Shown here in pieces: positions 35,533 to 46,821 of a DNA stretch of 64,000 nt. How positions within the stretch are numbered: position 1 is the first letter of the stretch; every line of letters starts with the position of its first letter. Source of the DNA: Wyeomyia smithii (Eukaryota > Arthropoda > Insecta > Diptera > Culicidae); the NCBI RefSeq assembly GCF_029784165.1, contig NC_073694.1:159829495-159893494 (forward strand), given 5' to 3'. Under the pieces are notes generated by a model. That model worked only from the letters and a program-made list of their open reading frames with translations, ran no database searches and had not been told where the DNA came from. The position numbers and the translations under genes are program-made.

Positions 35533-36397
35533 TTATACTAAACATGATTTACTATCTTTTCTTGAATCAATTTTTGTGAAAGAAATTTCTTTGCTTCGAG
35601 ATTTATGTTGCTTTTTCAGAAAGGATGATAGTTCTTCAGGAATAATTTCATGACTATAATTGCGGGGTGTATGGAAGCTGAATGGCAGCTCTAAGTTTAC
35701 CCTAAAAAATGATTGAGTTATTGTCAAACTTTCTGGATACGAATCTCCATTTCCTCACATGCTCTCAGCATCCTTCTAACCCGGCAGTGAACCAGAAAAG
35801 TATCTTATTCATAGCTTAATTTTCTTTTCAACTCATCCATTAACACAACATTTCTTTATCTTAATTGAATCGTAAAAGAGCAAGTCTCCAATCCCAGACA
35901 TGCTTGCGCACTTGTTCCCGCAGTGATGTGTAGCACACACAAGTTAGTATGTTCATGAGTGTCTGCTCGTCTCGTACTTCCGTGAGCCTTGGCAACTTCC
36001 GGGGATGACTTTCGGTACTTCACAGTCAACTCACTTTCTTCGCTATTGCCTTATTGGCAGAGGATGTTATATAACAAACCAAAAAAAAAAGAGTTTTTAA
36101 GTACAAACTGGAATAAAGCACTTTTTATGGTCTTTTACTTTTTAAAGGGTTCTTTCTACACTGAAGCATAAACGACAAGTGCCCCTTTTTCTTCCGACTG
36201 TTTTTCCTGCTGGTTCACTTAAGCATGTCGCCAAATGATTTGCTCATCGGCTTGCCGTCATCAAGGCGACCTACACTCTCATTTAATTTTCCCAGCAATA
36301 AGAGCTGGCATGATACTTGAACGTGAAAGGAAAAAAACATACCACGAAGCGAGGGCAATTCATTATAATCAAATCCATCTTCAACATCGCTCGACAT
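35533..36397 (-). CDS. Proposed three-exon small gene, 91 codons, function unknown
   Basis: Exon 1 is 36397-36343 (ATG, then SSDVEDGFDYNELPSLR) with donor GTATGT; exon 2 is 36270-36219 (RLDDGKPMSKSFGDML) with acceptor TGTAG and donor GTGAAC; exon 3 is 35701-35533 with acceptor TTTTTTAG, ending DSRKDSKSCLV and TAA. Lengths 55, 52 and 169 keep one frame: the split codons are G+GT (Gly) and AA+G (Lys). The product would be small, charged and without a membrane segment or signal peptide. Introns are 72 and 517 bp. An alternative is that exons 1 and 2 read through as a 60-codon ORF (36397-36215). I recognise no domain; the case rests on splice signals and phase, so it is a hypothesis. Confidence 0.4.
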
Positions 36398-37185
36398 GAA
36401 TGCAGAACGCTTTTCTTTAGCTCAGTACTCACTGTTAGACAGAAGGAAATTAGTCTTCACTTTACGCGGACAGAAGTATATTGAGCGTAGTTCTGTACTT
36501 TGAAGTGCATCATAAGTGGCTTGTTCGATGTTTTACGGTCCGTATTTTTTCACTGTTTGTTTTAGTGTTTATTGCCTTTAGATCTGTACTCAAGTAAAGA
36601 GCGTCCGCAGATGTCCACTTAAATAGATGTTTTGTGTCGATTTACTTTCCGCTTCTTAGTTCTAAGGCATCACTTCGTGAATATCTTATTTATTCATCAC
36701 CATAATTATATGCCAACTGCGAGATAACCATTCCATCGTTTTTCCATCTTCTCCAAGGCATGCGATTGTAACTGAAAAACAATTGTCTCTTGCAGCAATG
36801 ACAGCGTGAATGATGAAATTTCATGTTTATATTGTAGCACTGCTCCCTCTGATACTGCAAATTTAAGTGCTATTTTCATTGAAATTTCTGCAATATACAT
36901 TACCATTAATATATAACCGTTATGGCTCTTGTAAAAAGTAATAAGATATTATTAAATATTTTGACTGTTGAAAAAGTGTTTCCAAACAATGTCGCATAAA
37001 CGCACATTAAAGAATTATGATCTGCAAAGTCTTTTATAAATACTGTCGGATATCTTTTAGGAAAAGAACAATTTACCTTCGTAATTTTCTTTACAGTTTC
37101 TATCCACAAAACGCGAATCTCGCGAGTTCTAGAATCTCTTAACTTATGAAAAGTCAATATACCTAAACTAAATTAAAACTAACTA
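36398..37185. other. Unassigned DNA upstream of the proposed small gene
   Basis: No repeats or recognisable coding sequence. It could hold the promoter of the proposed minus-strand gene; no clear TATA box is seen. Confidence 0.3.
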
Positions 37186-38474
37186 TAGATTGTTCCGAAA
37201 ATTATAAATACATCTTCTTTCTTGAATAAAACAAAAAATACAGGATTTTTCAGGTCATTTTATACTGAAATATAGATAATAAGTGTTTTCTTTCCAGTTT
37301 CAATTCAAGTTGGGATTATTTTTCGTAGGATTCGCGAGTTCTCTAACTTTTCTCTTAACACTACTCATAAGCTCTTGCACAGTGTGTTCTCCAACCATTT
37401 TTACCACTTTAAGCCAATCTTTTTTAAATTTTTCAACATTGTCCGCTGGTTTGACATATTTCCTCAGCTTTGCCTTGGTCAAAGCCCAAAAAGCTTCAAT
37501 AGGGCGAATTCCAGGGCAGTTTGGAGGATTCATCTCCTTTGGGACACATGTGACATTATTTGTTTTATACCACCCTAGTGCATCCTTAGAGTAATGGCAG
37601 GAAGCAAGATCGGGCCAAAAGATTGGAGGATTGTTATGCTGCTTAACCATGGGTAACAACCTTTTCTGCAAACACTCTTTCACGTGAATTTTACCATTCA
37701 TTGTGTCATTCGTAATGAATGGACGAGATATTTTCCCACATTCACAAATGGCCTGCCAAACCATTACCTTCTTGCCGAATTTTTCGGTGTAAATGGCTTT
37801 CACTGGTCCAGGGACATCCTTTCCCTTCGGTGATGTATAAAATTGCGGTCCTGGCAGAGTCTTATAGTCCAGTTTTATGTAGGTTTCGTCATCCATGATA
37901 ACACACCCCATTTTTTGGGTCAGAAGTTTGTCATAAAGCTCTCGGTTTCACAGATTCTTGTTTTGGATTTCGTTTAGCTGCTTCTGCTTCCGACGGGTCT
38001 GCAGACCCATTCTTTCCTTGGCACGCATAACGTTACTCGCCGAGGTTCCAAGCTTTCTCGCCACATCTCGTACTGATACTGAAGGATGCCGCTTGTAGTA
38101 TTCCTTAACCTTTTTGTCCATTGTGGGATCAACAGGCCCGGGTTTTCTACCACGTCTTGGGGCATCAGTAAATGTGCACTCTTCACAATACTTTCGCAAT
38201 GCGGTTTGAACTGCTCCGACACTTATACCTTCTTCTTTGGCTAACTTTCTTATAGAAAGACCACTCACGGTGCCCTATTTGTGCACAATTCGCTTTCTTT
38301 GCTCGGGAAAAAGGCCACGCATTTTCAAAATTTCGCACTTAATGTTAGAAAAAAGACAGCATCTGTTTCTTTTGGATGTAAACAACTGGACGCAGCCAAC
38401 GTTTGGTTGAATACTGCACGTTATTTGAAATGACGGTTGATCGTAAGTGTATTTATATTTATCGGAACGGTCTA
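37186..38474 (-). mobile_element. DD37E mariner-type element (ITmD37E-like), nearly complete
   Basis: The ends are TAGATTGTTCCGAAAATTAT and, in complement, TAGACCGTTCCGATAAATAT, followed in both by AAATACA. TA lies on each side (37184-37185 and 38475-38476). Length is 1289 bp with a single transposase ORF. D-D-37-E transposases with this layout were first described from mosquitoes. Confidence 0.85.
37300..38322 (-). pseudogene. DD37E transposase with two premature stops
   Basis: The frame starts at ATG 38322 (MRGLFPEQRKRIVHK) and ends at 37300. A TAG after HK (near 38276) and a TGA at 37948-37950 are the only breaks; about 339 sense codons remain. The N-terminal half has two helix-turn-helix motifs (SIRKLAKEEGISVGAVQTAL and SVRDVARKLGTSASNVMRAK) joined by a basic RRGRKPG motif. 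The catalytic domain has IMDDETY (first D), FWPDLASCHY (second D) and CPGIRPIEAFW (E), with 37 residues between the last two. It would cut and paste its own DNA at TA sites. Two point changes would explain its loss. Confidence 0.9.
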
Positions 38475-38540
38475 TAACTAACTAACAAAACTAAAACACA
38501 TATTTTATCCTACCTTTCTTCAAGTAAAATCTCTTGAAAG

Positions 38541-38712
38541 TTCTAATCACGAACTAACAGACGTATAGGTAACTCGAATTTAGGTCCATCGCCACATAAA
38601 ACGATCATTTCAAATTTTTAATCGGATAACAGGCACCGTCTGGCGCGCTGTCAAGCAATCTGATTTGGATTTTTTTATGGTTCCCAATTTGACACATGTA
38701 CGTACATGCAAA
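38541..38712 (+). repeat. CACAGAC-family MITE, left part
   Basis: CACGAACTAACAGACGTATA, then TCCATCGCCACATAAAACG and the following family sequence up to TTTGACACATG; the right half is replaced by the CAGCAAA element that begins near 38712. Confidence 0.65.
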
Positions 38713-39288
38713 AATCTTAATTGAATTATCAGCAAAAAGTAATACTGAAGAGAATTAGTAAAAATATTCTTGCTGATTATCAGCATTCAGAATTCTGTTT
38801 GCCGGGAATCAGCAAATTGTTAGTAATTGCTGAGTTTCTGGCAACTCCTCCGTCAAACTGTCAGAATAATCGCCATTTTGTGTGTGAACAGTTAACAAAA
38901 CTATAGAGAAATAAAAAGGAGCTTATAAGCGTATGTATCATGGCTGTGGAATTTGAAAAAGCATTGCATGCGCTTAAATAGAATAATTGTGATATGGAGA
39001 AAATGTTTGATGAGTTAATTTTCAGTCTTTTCAAGAAATTGGGGAATACGGGCAATATTGTATTACATTGTTTTTTTCTACTACCAACTAGTGGAAAGTT
39101 ATGTCGATGGACTACGAAGAGTAATTCTATTCAAACAACTGATTTCCAGCAAAATGGTGTCAAAAATTTGACGTTTCGAACCGCTGATCGGTTCAGCGAA
39201 AATATTTGCTGATTTCATAGATGATTTTTCAGCATGTTAAATATCAGCAAAATTTTGCTGGTTTTCAGCAATAAAAATTTATTGTGAA
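38712..39288 (+). mobile_element. CAGCAAA-family element, copy 1
   Basis: About 577 bp in the opposite orientation to 52670-53402. ATCAGCAA or its complement occurs more than ten times, mainly in the outer 150 bp on each side. The inner part (AACAAAACTATAGAGAAATA and on) is shared with copy 2. No coding potential beyond chance ORFs. Confidence 0.7.
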
Positions 39289-39412
39289 TAGACCATTCAC
39301 GGATCCTGCTGATATTGCTGCTGCTTTTACGTGCGTTATGTCAGCGGTTCCGAGCTTTCTGTCAAAATTTTATTCATTAATTGAGTTCAGAAACGTCACG
39401 TAAAATGGTCTA
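39289..39412 (-). mobile_element. TAGACCATT MITE, copy 1
   Basis: Ends TAGACCATTCACG and CGTAAAATGGTCTA. It is one of three copies (with 45688-45829 and 49923-50064), about 125-142 bp each, probably flanked by a TA duplication. Confidence 0.7.
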
Positions 39413-39770
39413 TATATACACGCTCGTGAGAAGTAACACGGCGAATGAATTAGTTTTAATTCAATTTCATAAGGTGCATGGAAACGTCAAAAAATGAATA
39501 CCGCATTTGGTGATTCTGTGTAATTTTTACACTGATTTTAGATTAATCCAGAAAAACTCATTTTTGAATTTACCACTATAACTCAATTTTGAGTACCAAG
39601 CATGAAAAAACGACACCATTATTTGACACGAGTGAAAAGGCGGCACCATGATTCAACATTTGTGCGCCATTATTTAGCCTTTGCGGCCGTGTTATCTGTT
39701 CTTGTGGCTGTTTGAGTGATTCCAAAAAATGAGAATCGCTGGGAAGGTGGTCACGGACATTTTAAAACCT
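39413..39770. repeat. Remnant with ACTCA words
   Basis: AACTCATTTTTGAATTTAC and AACTCAATTTTGAGTACC (39555-39598) belong with similar pieces at 43600-43670 and 48960-49130. Confidence 0.4.
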
Positions 39771-41140
39771 AAATTAATCCACCTAGCGGTCAGACTCAGC
39801 CTTTCTCATTCAAACTTTTATTTGTAAAAATAGATTTACATGAACGCTATAGGCTCGAAAACTACCGAACCGATCGACGTGAAAATGTGTATGTAGGGGT
39901 TTTTGGTCCCGATAAAGGTTCCTATGATAGTTTGAGACCCCTCCCTCTTCTGGAAAGGAGGAGTCCCATACAAATGAAACATACATTTCTGCACAACTCA
40001 AGAACAAATTAAGCAAATGAAACCTAATTTGGCATGTGGATGTTTTAAAGGGTAATAAATATGTCCATAATGGTTCGACGCCCCTCCCTGTTCTGGAAGC
40101 CCATGTGACTGCACAAATTTCTGCACATCTCGCGAACTAATCAACTAAATGGGACCATATTTGGCAGGTGAATGTTTTTTAGTGGTAACAAATATGTTCC
40201 ATATTCGACCTCAGGCAACATTTTGGATTGTAAGATAGCAACTTCCGGTTTCTGGAAAACAGCCAAAAATGGACGATTTCCACCCAATATAATTATATCC
40301 GGATAAAGAAAGATACACAGGAGCTAAATTCGACCACAGATACCATTTGAATTCTAAGATGGCGACTTCCGGTTTCGGAAAAACAGCGGCAAACGACCAA
40401 ATACCACCAAATATGGATATTTTCGAAATCGTAATGATGCACTGGAGCCACCAATCGACTTCTGACACCATTATGAATTGTAGGATGGCAACTTGTGGTT
40501 TTTGGAAAACAACCAAAAATGGCCGATTTCCGTCTAACATGAGTATCTCCGGATCTAGAATGATACACAGCAGCTGAAATCGACCAAAGACCCCATTTCG
40601 GATTCTAGGTTGGCGACTTCCGGTTTCTGGGAAACAGCGGAAAATGATCGAATTACACCCAATATGGGTGTTTCTTCAACCAGAATGACGCTCAGAGGCC
40701 AGAAATTATCTTAAATGCCATTTTGAAATCCAAGATGGCGACTTCCGGTTTATGAAAAACAGCCTAAAATAACCAAATACCATCCAGTATGAGTATCTCT
40801 GGAACCAGAATGATGCAAGGAGCTAACGATTGTCCTCAGGCACCATTTTGAATTGCTAAATGGCAACTTCTAGGCCACAGTGGGAAATGACCGAATAATA
40901 CTCAATATGGATATTTCCGTAAACGTGATGATGCATAGAAACCAAACATTGACCCTTGACACCATTTTGAATTTCAAGACGACCACTTTAATTTTTGGAA
41001 AACAACCTATATAACTAAATACGTCCCAATATGGGTATTTCCGGTGTCAGATTGATGCCAGAAAATTTGCTGAAAATGACCGAATACCACCCAATATGAA
41101 TATATGCAGAATTAGGGCGATGTACAGAAGTCAAAAGTCG
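39771..41140 (+). repeat. Repeat unit with a 124-bp satellite array
   Basis: It opens with CACCTAGCGGTCAGACTCAG and CCTTTCTCATTCAAAC (39780-39815). From 40190 to about 41130 a unit of about 124 bp is repeated seven to eight times; each has a TGGCGACTTCCGGTTT-like word (near 40227, 40363, 40487, 40611, 40737 and weaker further on), a CCAAAATGGCC/AAATGACCGAATACC part and CACCATTTTGAATTC. The same satellite lies reversed at 62930-63720. ORFs running through it are by-products of the period. Confidence 0.85.
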
Positions 41141-41440
41141 AGGATGTTGTCATTTCGATAAAACCAATCATTTCAAACGATTTGTTATTTGACTTTGATC
41201 ATATCCTATGGCCGATTCGTCGTGCATTTGCAGACTTTAAACACATCGCAAGGAATCAATGAATTTGTAACGTTCGAATAGTACAAAACCACAAGTTTGT
41301 TATTTGTAAGTTTGAGAGATGACTCGTTCGTATGACACTAGTTATGTTCAAATAAGTCATGTAATCTTTGAAATAATAGACTTTCGTTCTTATATTAACA
41401 ATTTAATACATAACGGTGGCTTAAGTTCAATTATAATCAA
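41141..41440. other. Unassigned DNA between two repeat blocks
   Basis: No repeat partner or coding region was seen. Confidence 0.3.
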
Positions 41441-43082
41441 ATGAAATGGGAACGTATAGGGCAGCCAAACTTTGAAACCACGTGTTCAATCATATTTCAT
41501 CAGTTAACCCTTAACTAGCCCGCTAATCTGATAATAATATTGATCGAATCGGTTGTGTAGTTTCCGAGATAATTAAGTTTCGTGATTTTCACATTTTGGT
41601 ACTTTACAGACGAAGTTACAGTCCGATTACAGTCTTCGGAATATGTTCCTTTTCATAGCTGAATTTCACATTTTTAAACATAACAGGCAAAGTAATAGTT
41701 CGATTGCAAAACAAATCAATAGGATCTTATGGCGCAACAAGACCTTCCATTCGACACTGATTTAATGAAAATCGGTTCAGCCATCTCTGAGAAACATGAA
41801 TGAGATTGAGTAGTCTCCAAAACACGTTTCTTGTCATAACTTTTGAACCACAAGTTTAATCTTTATGAAATTCAAAAGTTAAGGGTATTTTGGGTAGCCC
41901 GTAATTTGAAACCAATTATGTTCGAATCGCTAGTGTAGTTTTCAAGATAATGATGTTTCGTGATTTTTACATTTTGATACATAACCTCTAAACTAAAAAT
42001 CCGTTTACAATGTAATTTAATTGGGTCTTATGGGACAACGAGACCTTTCATTTGCAATTAATTTCATGAAAATCGGTCCAGCCATCTCTGAGAAAAGTGA
42101 GTGAGAATAAAAATCTGCACATACACACACACTCACACACACACACAGAAAATGCTCAGCTCGTCGAGCTGAGTCGAGTGATATATGCCATTCGGCCCTT
42201 TGGAGCACTTTTATACTTTCGGTTTTGCAAGTGATTGCTATACCTTTCTAGAAGAAAGGCAAAAAGGTGCACATACACACGTACACACTCACACACGTAC
42301 ACACCCACACACACATATACACCTATACATGCATACATGCAGAGAATGCTCAATTCATCGAACTGAGTCGAGTAGTATATGACATTCGACCATTTGGATC
42401 ACTTTTCTACCTTATAATTAGCCAGTGATTGTTAGGAGAATGTCAACATGTTTACTTTCATTATGTGATTTCACATTTTTATGAACAACGAACGAAGTTA
42501 CAATTCGATTACAATGAAATTCAATAGCAACCTATTGGGCAACTAGAGCTTTCATTTGACATTAATTTTGTGAAAATCGGTTCAGCCATCTCTGCGAAAA
42601 ATGAGTGAGTTTAAACAACCTCAGGATAACTTTTCTTTACATAACTTTTGAACCATATGTCAAATCATAACGAAATTTTAAAGTTAAGGGTTTTGAGGAC
42701 AGCCCGATCATTTGAAACCAGTTTAATTGAAATCGGTTATGTGGTTTCTGAGATATTGATGTTTCGTGATTTTTACATTTTGATACATAACCTATAAACT
42801 TAAAATCCGATTACAATGAAATTCAATAGCAACCTATGGCGCAACTAGACCTTTCATTTGCAATTAATTTCATGAAAATCGTTCCAGCCATCTCTGAGAA
42901 AAGTGAGTGAGAAAAAAAAGTTGCACATACACAACAACACACATACATACATACCTACAGAAAATGCTCAGTTCGTCGAAAGGGGTCGAGTGGTATATGA
43001 CATTCGGCCATTGGGACCACTTTTATGCCTTTGGTTTTTCCAGTGATTGCTATACCTTTCTAGGAGAAAGGCAAAAACTTTA
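41441..43082 (+). repeat. Tandem dispersed modules with (CA)n tracts
   Basis: Three to four partial units each carry ACTTTTGAACCA, TTTCGTGATTTTTACATTTT, ATGAAAATCGGTCCAGCCAT, TCTGAGAAAAGTGAGTGAG, a CA tract (42119-42147, 42270-42330, 42924-42957) and GAGTGATATATGCCATTCGG, ending CTATACCTTTCTAGGAGAAA. The same modules are at 32459-33510. Confidence 0.8.
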
Positions 43083-43324
43083 AGGTACACATATAAACAT
43101 TTTTTTCATTATTCATTCTAAAGAACCAGAAGTTTTCAGGTTGTTCGTGTCATCAGGAAGATTGTGGGAGAGTAAAATATCAAGTGGTTATGCATCACAA
43201 AAAAAGAGCAAAATATACTTAAAAAATAAATATAATTAGACACCGTTCAGATAGAACGTAACCTAAGTTTTGTTTTGTTCTGACTGTTACCGGCACAAAC
43301 CTCCCTCTCTACGCTAACATCGCA

Positions 43325-43553
43325 TTTAAAACTGAGTGGTTTTCAATTCTTAAACTGAGTACTTTGAAATTCTGAAAATGGTTAGTTTTAAATTCAAAAA
43401 TGAATATTTTTCGATTCAAAAACTTGATAGTTTCAAAATCTAAATCTGTGTAGGTTTTAATTTTAAAACTGAGTAGTTTTAAATTCAATAAATGGATAAC
43501 TTTGTACACATAAACTGATATTTTTTAAGAACTAAATGAGTTTTATTAAACAC
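43325..43553. repeat. 23-bp minisatellite, about ten degenerate units
   Basis: Units such as TTAAACTGAGTACTTTG, TAAAACTGAGTAGTTTT and AATAAATGGATAACTTTG, each followed by AAATTC-like ends, give a period of 23 (22 in one unit, 21 in the last). Divergence between units is high, so the array is old. Confidence 0.85.
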
Positions 43554-43798
43554 AAAAAAAGAGTTCAATTGTTTACATCATTCTGAAAAATAAATACACA
43601 GTATTTGCCCATATTATGGGTTACTCAATTTTAAATAACAACAGAGTTACTCATTTTTCGTGTTGTTCCACTTTTTATGGAAATGAATTGTTTTCTAATC
43701 ATTTTTGAATTCATTTTAGGGAGCGTATACGCTAGCGCTGATGTCGAAATACATATACAACAAGACGCAGCGTTAACACGGCAGCAGTTGGTGCTAGT
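43554..43798. repeat. ACTCA-word remnant and CACAGAC-family fragment
   Basis: GGGTTACTCAATTTTAAATA and GAGTTACTCATTTTTCG (43618-43662) belong to the ACTCA group. From 43727 the words CTAGCGCTGATGTCGAAATA and GTGCTAGT are from the CACAGAC family, cut by the hAT-like MITE that follows. Confidence 0.55.
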
Positions 43799-44080
43799 TA
43801 GAGATGCGCGATACTGACAAAAGTATCGATACTTTGGTATTGCGATACTTCAATGAACTTCAATACCAGGTATCGGAGTATCGGCTGAATGATTATCGAT
43901 ATTCGATGCTTCGATAGTATCGGTATCAGACCAACAGTTTCTTTTTCAAAAATCATCGTTCAGAAAGTATCGATACCGATACTCATCTCCTGCGGTGAGT
44001 ATTATCCATTTAGTTGAAAATTGTAGTTGTCGACTGGCGACAATTAATTTTACTCTCATGCCGCACATCGCCCATCCCTA
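43799..44080. mobile_element. hAT-like MITE with GTATCGATAC words
   Basis: Ends TAGAGATGCGCGATAC and CGCACATCGCCCATCCCTA. Flanks GTGCTAGT (43791-43798) and GTACAAGT (44081-44088) share six of eight bases. Nine or more ATCGATA/GTATCG words fill it. Confidence 0.7.
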
Positions 44081-44421
44081 GTACAAGTGCAGGGGACTAT
44101 AAACGTCAAAATTTTGCCTATCAATCATCAATTTATTACGGCGTCAATATTTCATTTCAAATGCTTACAAAACCCTAAGACAAGACGCGACAGTCACGAC
44201 ATTCAGTCAATCAGCAGCCAGTTCAAAATGGTTGAATGTAACGGTGACCAGCTGTCACGTCTTGTCTTAGGTCTGACTTAACACCGACCATATGTCAATG
44301 GGAGCTTTTTTTATATCTATGTTGTTTTATGCATCAACTCGAGCTCGTCAGACCATTGATGCCAGATTTTTGTGACAAAGTACAGACAAGTACAGATTTT
44401 TCAAATTGCTAGAAAAGATTA

Positions 44422-44625
44422 AGCCTGTAGTACACTCTTTGTCTAATGGTCAAATATTTGACCTTCTGACATAATGGTCAAATTTATTTGACATCATGGT
44501 TGTTGTTTGCCCGTGTTTGTCCCATGTTAGAATCGGAGAGTGACAAATAATTATCTTTGACCAAATTTTTATCTGTCAAAAAGAGACAAATATTTGACGC
44601 TCGGTCAAAGAGTGTACTACAGGCT
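44422..44625. mobile_element. Harbinger-like MITE, duplication TTA
   Basis: Ends AGCCTGTAGTACACTCTTTG and its complement; TTA on both sides (44419-44421 and 44626-44628), the target usual for PIF/Harbinger elements. GACAAATATTTGAC words occur near both ends. Confidence 0.75.
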
Positions 44626-44741
44626 TTAGACTTAATTTTGTAACAGACTCAGTAACGATACAATGAACGCGACCTCGCAATCTAAATGTTTCATTGACAA
44701 GCTAGTTCAGAACTAATATTAACAGAGTATTTATGTAATAG

Positions 44742-45369
44742 CACAGACTAACAGACGTAACACTGGAACCTAGCTCCATCGCCACAAAAAACGTTCATTT
44801 CAAATTTTCGACCGAATAACAGTCATCGCGCGACAACGGCGTCTGTGGCGATGTCATGCAATCTCATACATATTTTGTAGTTCCTCATTTGACACATGCA
44901 GTAACGCTGGCGCAGATGTCGAAATACATGACGCAGCGCGAACACGACAGCGAATGGTGCTAACACAGATTAACAGACGTAACACTGGAACTCAGCTCCA
45001 TCGCCACAAAAAACGTTCATTTCAAATTTTCAACCGAATAACAGTCATCGCGCGACAACGACGTCTGTGGCGCTGTCATGCAATCTCATACATATTTTGT
45101 AGTTCCCCATTTGACACATGCAGTAACGCTGGCGCTGTTGTCGAAATACGAGACGCAGCACGAACACGACAGCAGATGGTGTTACTAACTAGCTAGTGTT
45201 ACTAACGTAAATTACTGAAATCATCCAAACGATGATTTTATTGAAAATTTGTTCGAGGTGTTATGTCTGTTAGTCTGTGGTGCTAGTGTTTCTAACATAA
45301 AGTACTGGAATCATCCAAACGATGATTTTATTGAAAATTTGTTCGACCTGTTATGTCTGTTGGTCTGTT
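44742..45369 (+). mobile_element. CACAGAC-family MITE, outer copy of a self-insertion
   Basis: Starts CACAGACTAACAGACGTAAC and ends TGTCTGTTGGTCTGTT. GTAATAG flanks it (44735-44741 and 45370-45376). A second member (44964-45279) has inserted into it. Confidence 0.85.
44964..45279 (+). mobile_element. CACAGAC-family MITE, inner copy
   Basis: 316 bp, CACAGATTAACAGACGTAAC to GTCTGTTAGTCTGTG. GTGCTAA (44957-44963) and GTGCTAG (45280-45286) flank it. Orientation is the same as the outer copy. Confidence 0.85.
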
Positions 45370-45430
45370 GTAATAGTGTTGATTTGTCATCGTTTGAGGC
45401 AGAACACAAAATATAAATTCTGAATTAATA

Positions 45431-46268
45431 CAGTCGCCGTTCGATAACTGCAACACTTGACACATGCCAAAATTTAGAGGGGGGTCCGTCACTACCATTT
45501 TTGTTTTCAATGATGTCGAAATGTATTTTTTTTAATGAAATAGTGGCAAAAAACAGCGGAAAACTAAAATAGGCAAGCTTTTCGATTAATCAATATGATA
45601 TTCATATTTCCGCATCACAATTTATTGCGCTTCATTAATTACTTTACATAACCAATATGTAGGCGAAGATAAAGTTCATCACTACAGTAGACCATTTTAC
45701 AAGACGTTTCTGAACTCAATTCATGAATGAAATTTTGACAGAAAGCTCGGAACCGCTGATATAACGCAAGTAAAAGCAACATCATTGTCAGCAGGATTCG
45801 TGACACCTGTCAGTTCGTAAAATGGTCTATTTAACGCTAGGTCATAAAATATTGTTTGTGATCTACTATGCACTGTCTCGCTGAGTAGTGAAAGCTAGCC
45901 AAACAATGCACAAGGGATTTTTTTCTCTTATAATAATTACGGAAAGTGAACCACATAACATGCTGATTTTGCTTCATTGACGTTCATTGATAGTGGAGAT
46001 CTATAATCTCCCATCTAGAATGAAGACAACAAGTAAACGAAATCGAAAAAAATCGAGAGAAATGAAAGAATCGTTTTGAAATGTTTCTAGAGATTCACCA
46101 ATCTTCATTTTCAAATGCATTTAGAATCCTGTCAATTCAATGTCAAATATGACTTTGACATCAGATTTGACGGATTGCGGTCCGATAACTGCAAAGTTGT
46201 TGCAGTTATCGGTCTTGCAGTTAAAAAGCGTTGCCATTAAAAGTCTTGCAGTTATCAAACGGCGACTG
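45431..46268. mobile_element. pogo/Tc1-like MITE with GATAACTGCAA words, TA duplication
   Basis: Ends CAGTCGCCGTTCGATAACTG and, in complement, CAGTCGCCGTTTGATAACTG. TA flanks it at 45429-45430 and 46269-46270. GATAACTGCAA or its complement recurs near the right end (46194-46258). It contains a TAGACCATT MITE. Confidence 0.8.
45688..45829 (+). mobile_element. TAGACCATT MITE, copy 2
   Basis: Ends TAGACCATTTTACAAGACG and CGTAAAATGGTCTA, 142 bp, nested in the preceding element. Confidence 0.75.
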
Positions 46269-46274
46269 TATTAG

Positions 46275-46579
46275 CACAGACTAACAGACATAACACGTCG
46301 AACGAATTTTTAATAAAATCATCGTTTGGATGATTTCAGTACTTTATGTTAGTAACACTAGCACCATCTGCTGTCGTGTTCGCGCTGCGTCATGTATTTC
46401 GACATCAGCGCCAACGTTACTGCATGTGTCAAATGGGGAACTACAAAATATGTATGAGATTGCATGACAGTGTCCCAGACGACGTTTTCGCGCGATGACT
46501 GTTATTCGATTGAAAATTTGAAATGAACGTTTTTTGCGGCGATGGAGCTAGGTTCCAGTGTTACGTCTGTTAGTCTGTG
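46275..46579 (-). mobile_element. CACAGAC-family MITE, complete, reverse
   Basis: 305 bp from CACAGACTAACAGACATAAC to GTCTGTTAGTCTGTG. GTATTAG (46268-46274) and GTATTTG (46580-46586) flank it; the left flank reuses the last bases of the neighbouring pogo-like element. Confidence 0.85.
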
Positions 46580-46821
46580 GTATTTGTTAATTATTAATTC
46601 ATCACAAAACTTCGCCTCTTATTACAAAAAAAAAAAACAGAGACAATGCAGTCACAGTTTTCTCAAAACAATGAGAGAACGTCGTTGAAATTGTTTTTTC
46701 ACAGGTTTACAAATTAAACAACTATGTTTCAATGGAACAGATTTTTTACGGAAATAATACAAATGAACAGCATTTTTGCAGCTCCCAGTACAGATGAAAA
46801 TATGGCAACACTGCGTCAAAC

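Larger units (their letters stand above)
44354..46813. mobile_element. hAT-like element, 2.46 kb, holding six nested insertions
   Basis: Left end CATTGATGCCAGATTTTTGT, right end in complement CAGTGTTGCCATATTTTCAT. Flanks CGTCAGAC (44346-44353) and CGTCAAAC (46814-46821) form an 8-bp duplication with one change. The ends are related to those of the element at 15675. Nearly all of its length is made of other MITEs, described separately. Confidence 0.7.

Noticed and set aside
40211..40577. Overlapping ORFs with MATSGFGKT-like repeats
   Set aside because: They follow from the 124-bp satellite; no independent sign of coding.
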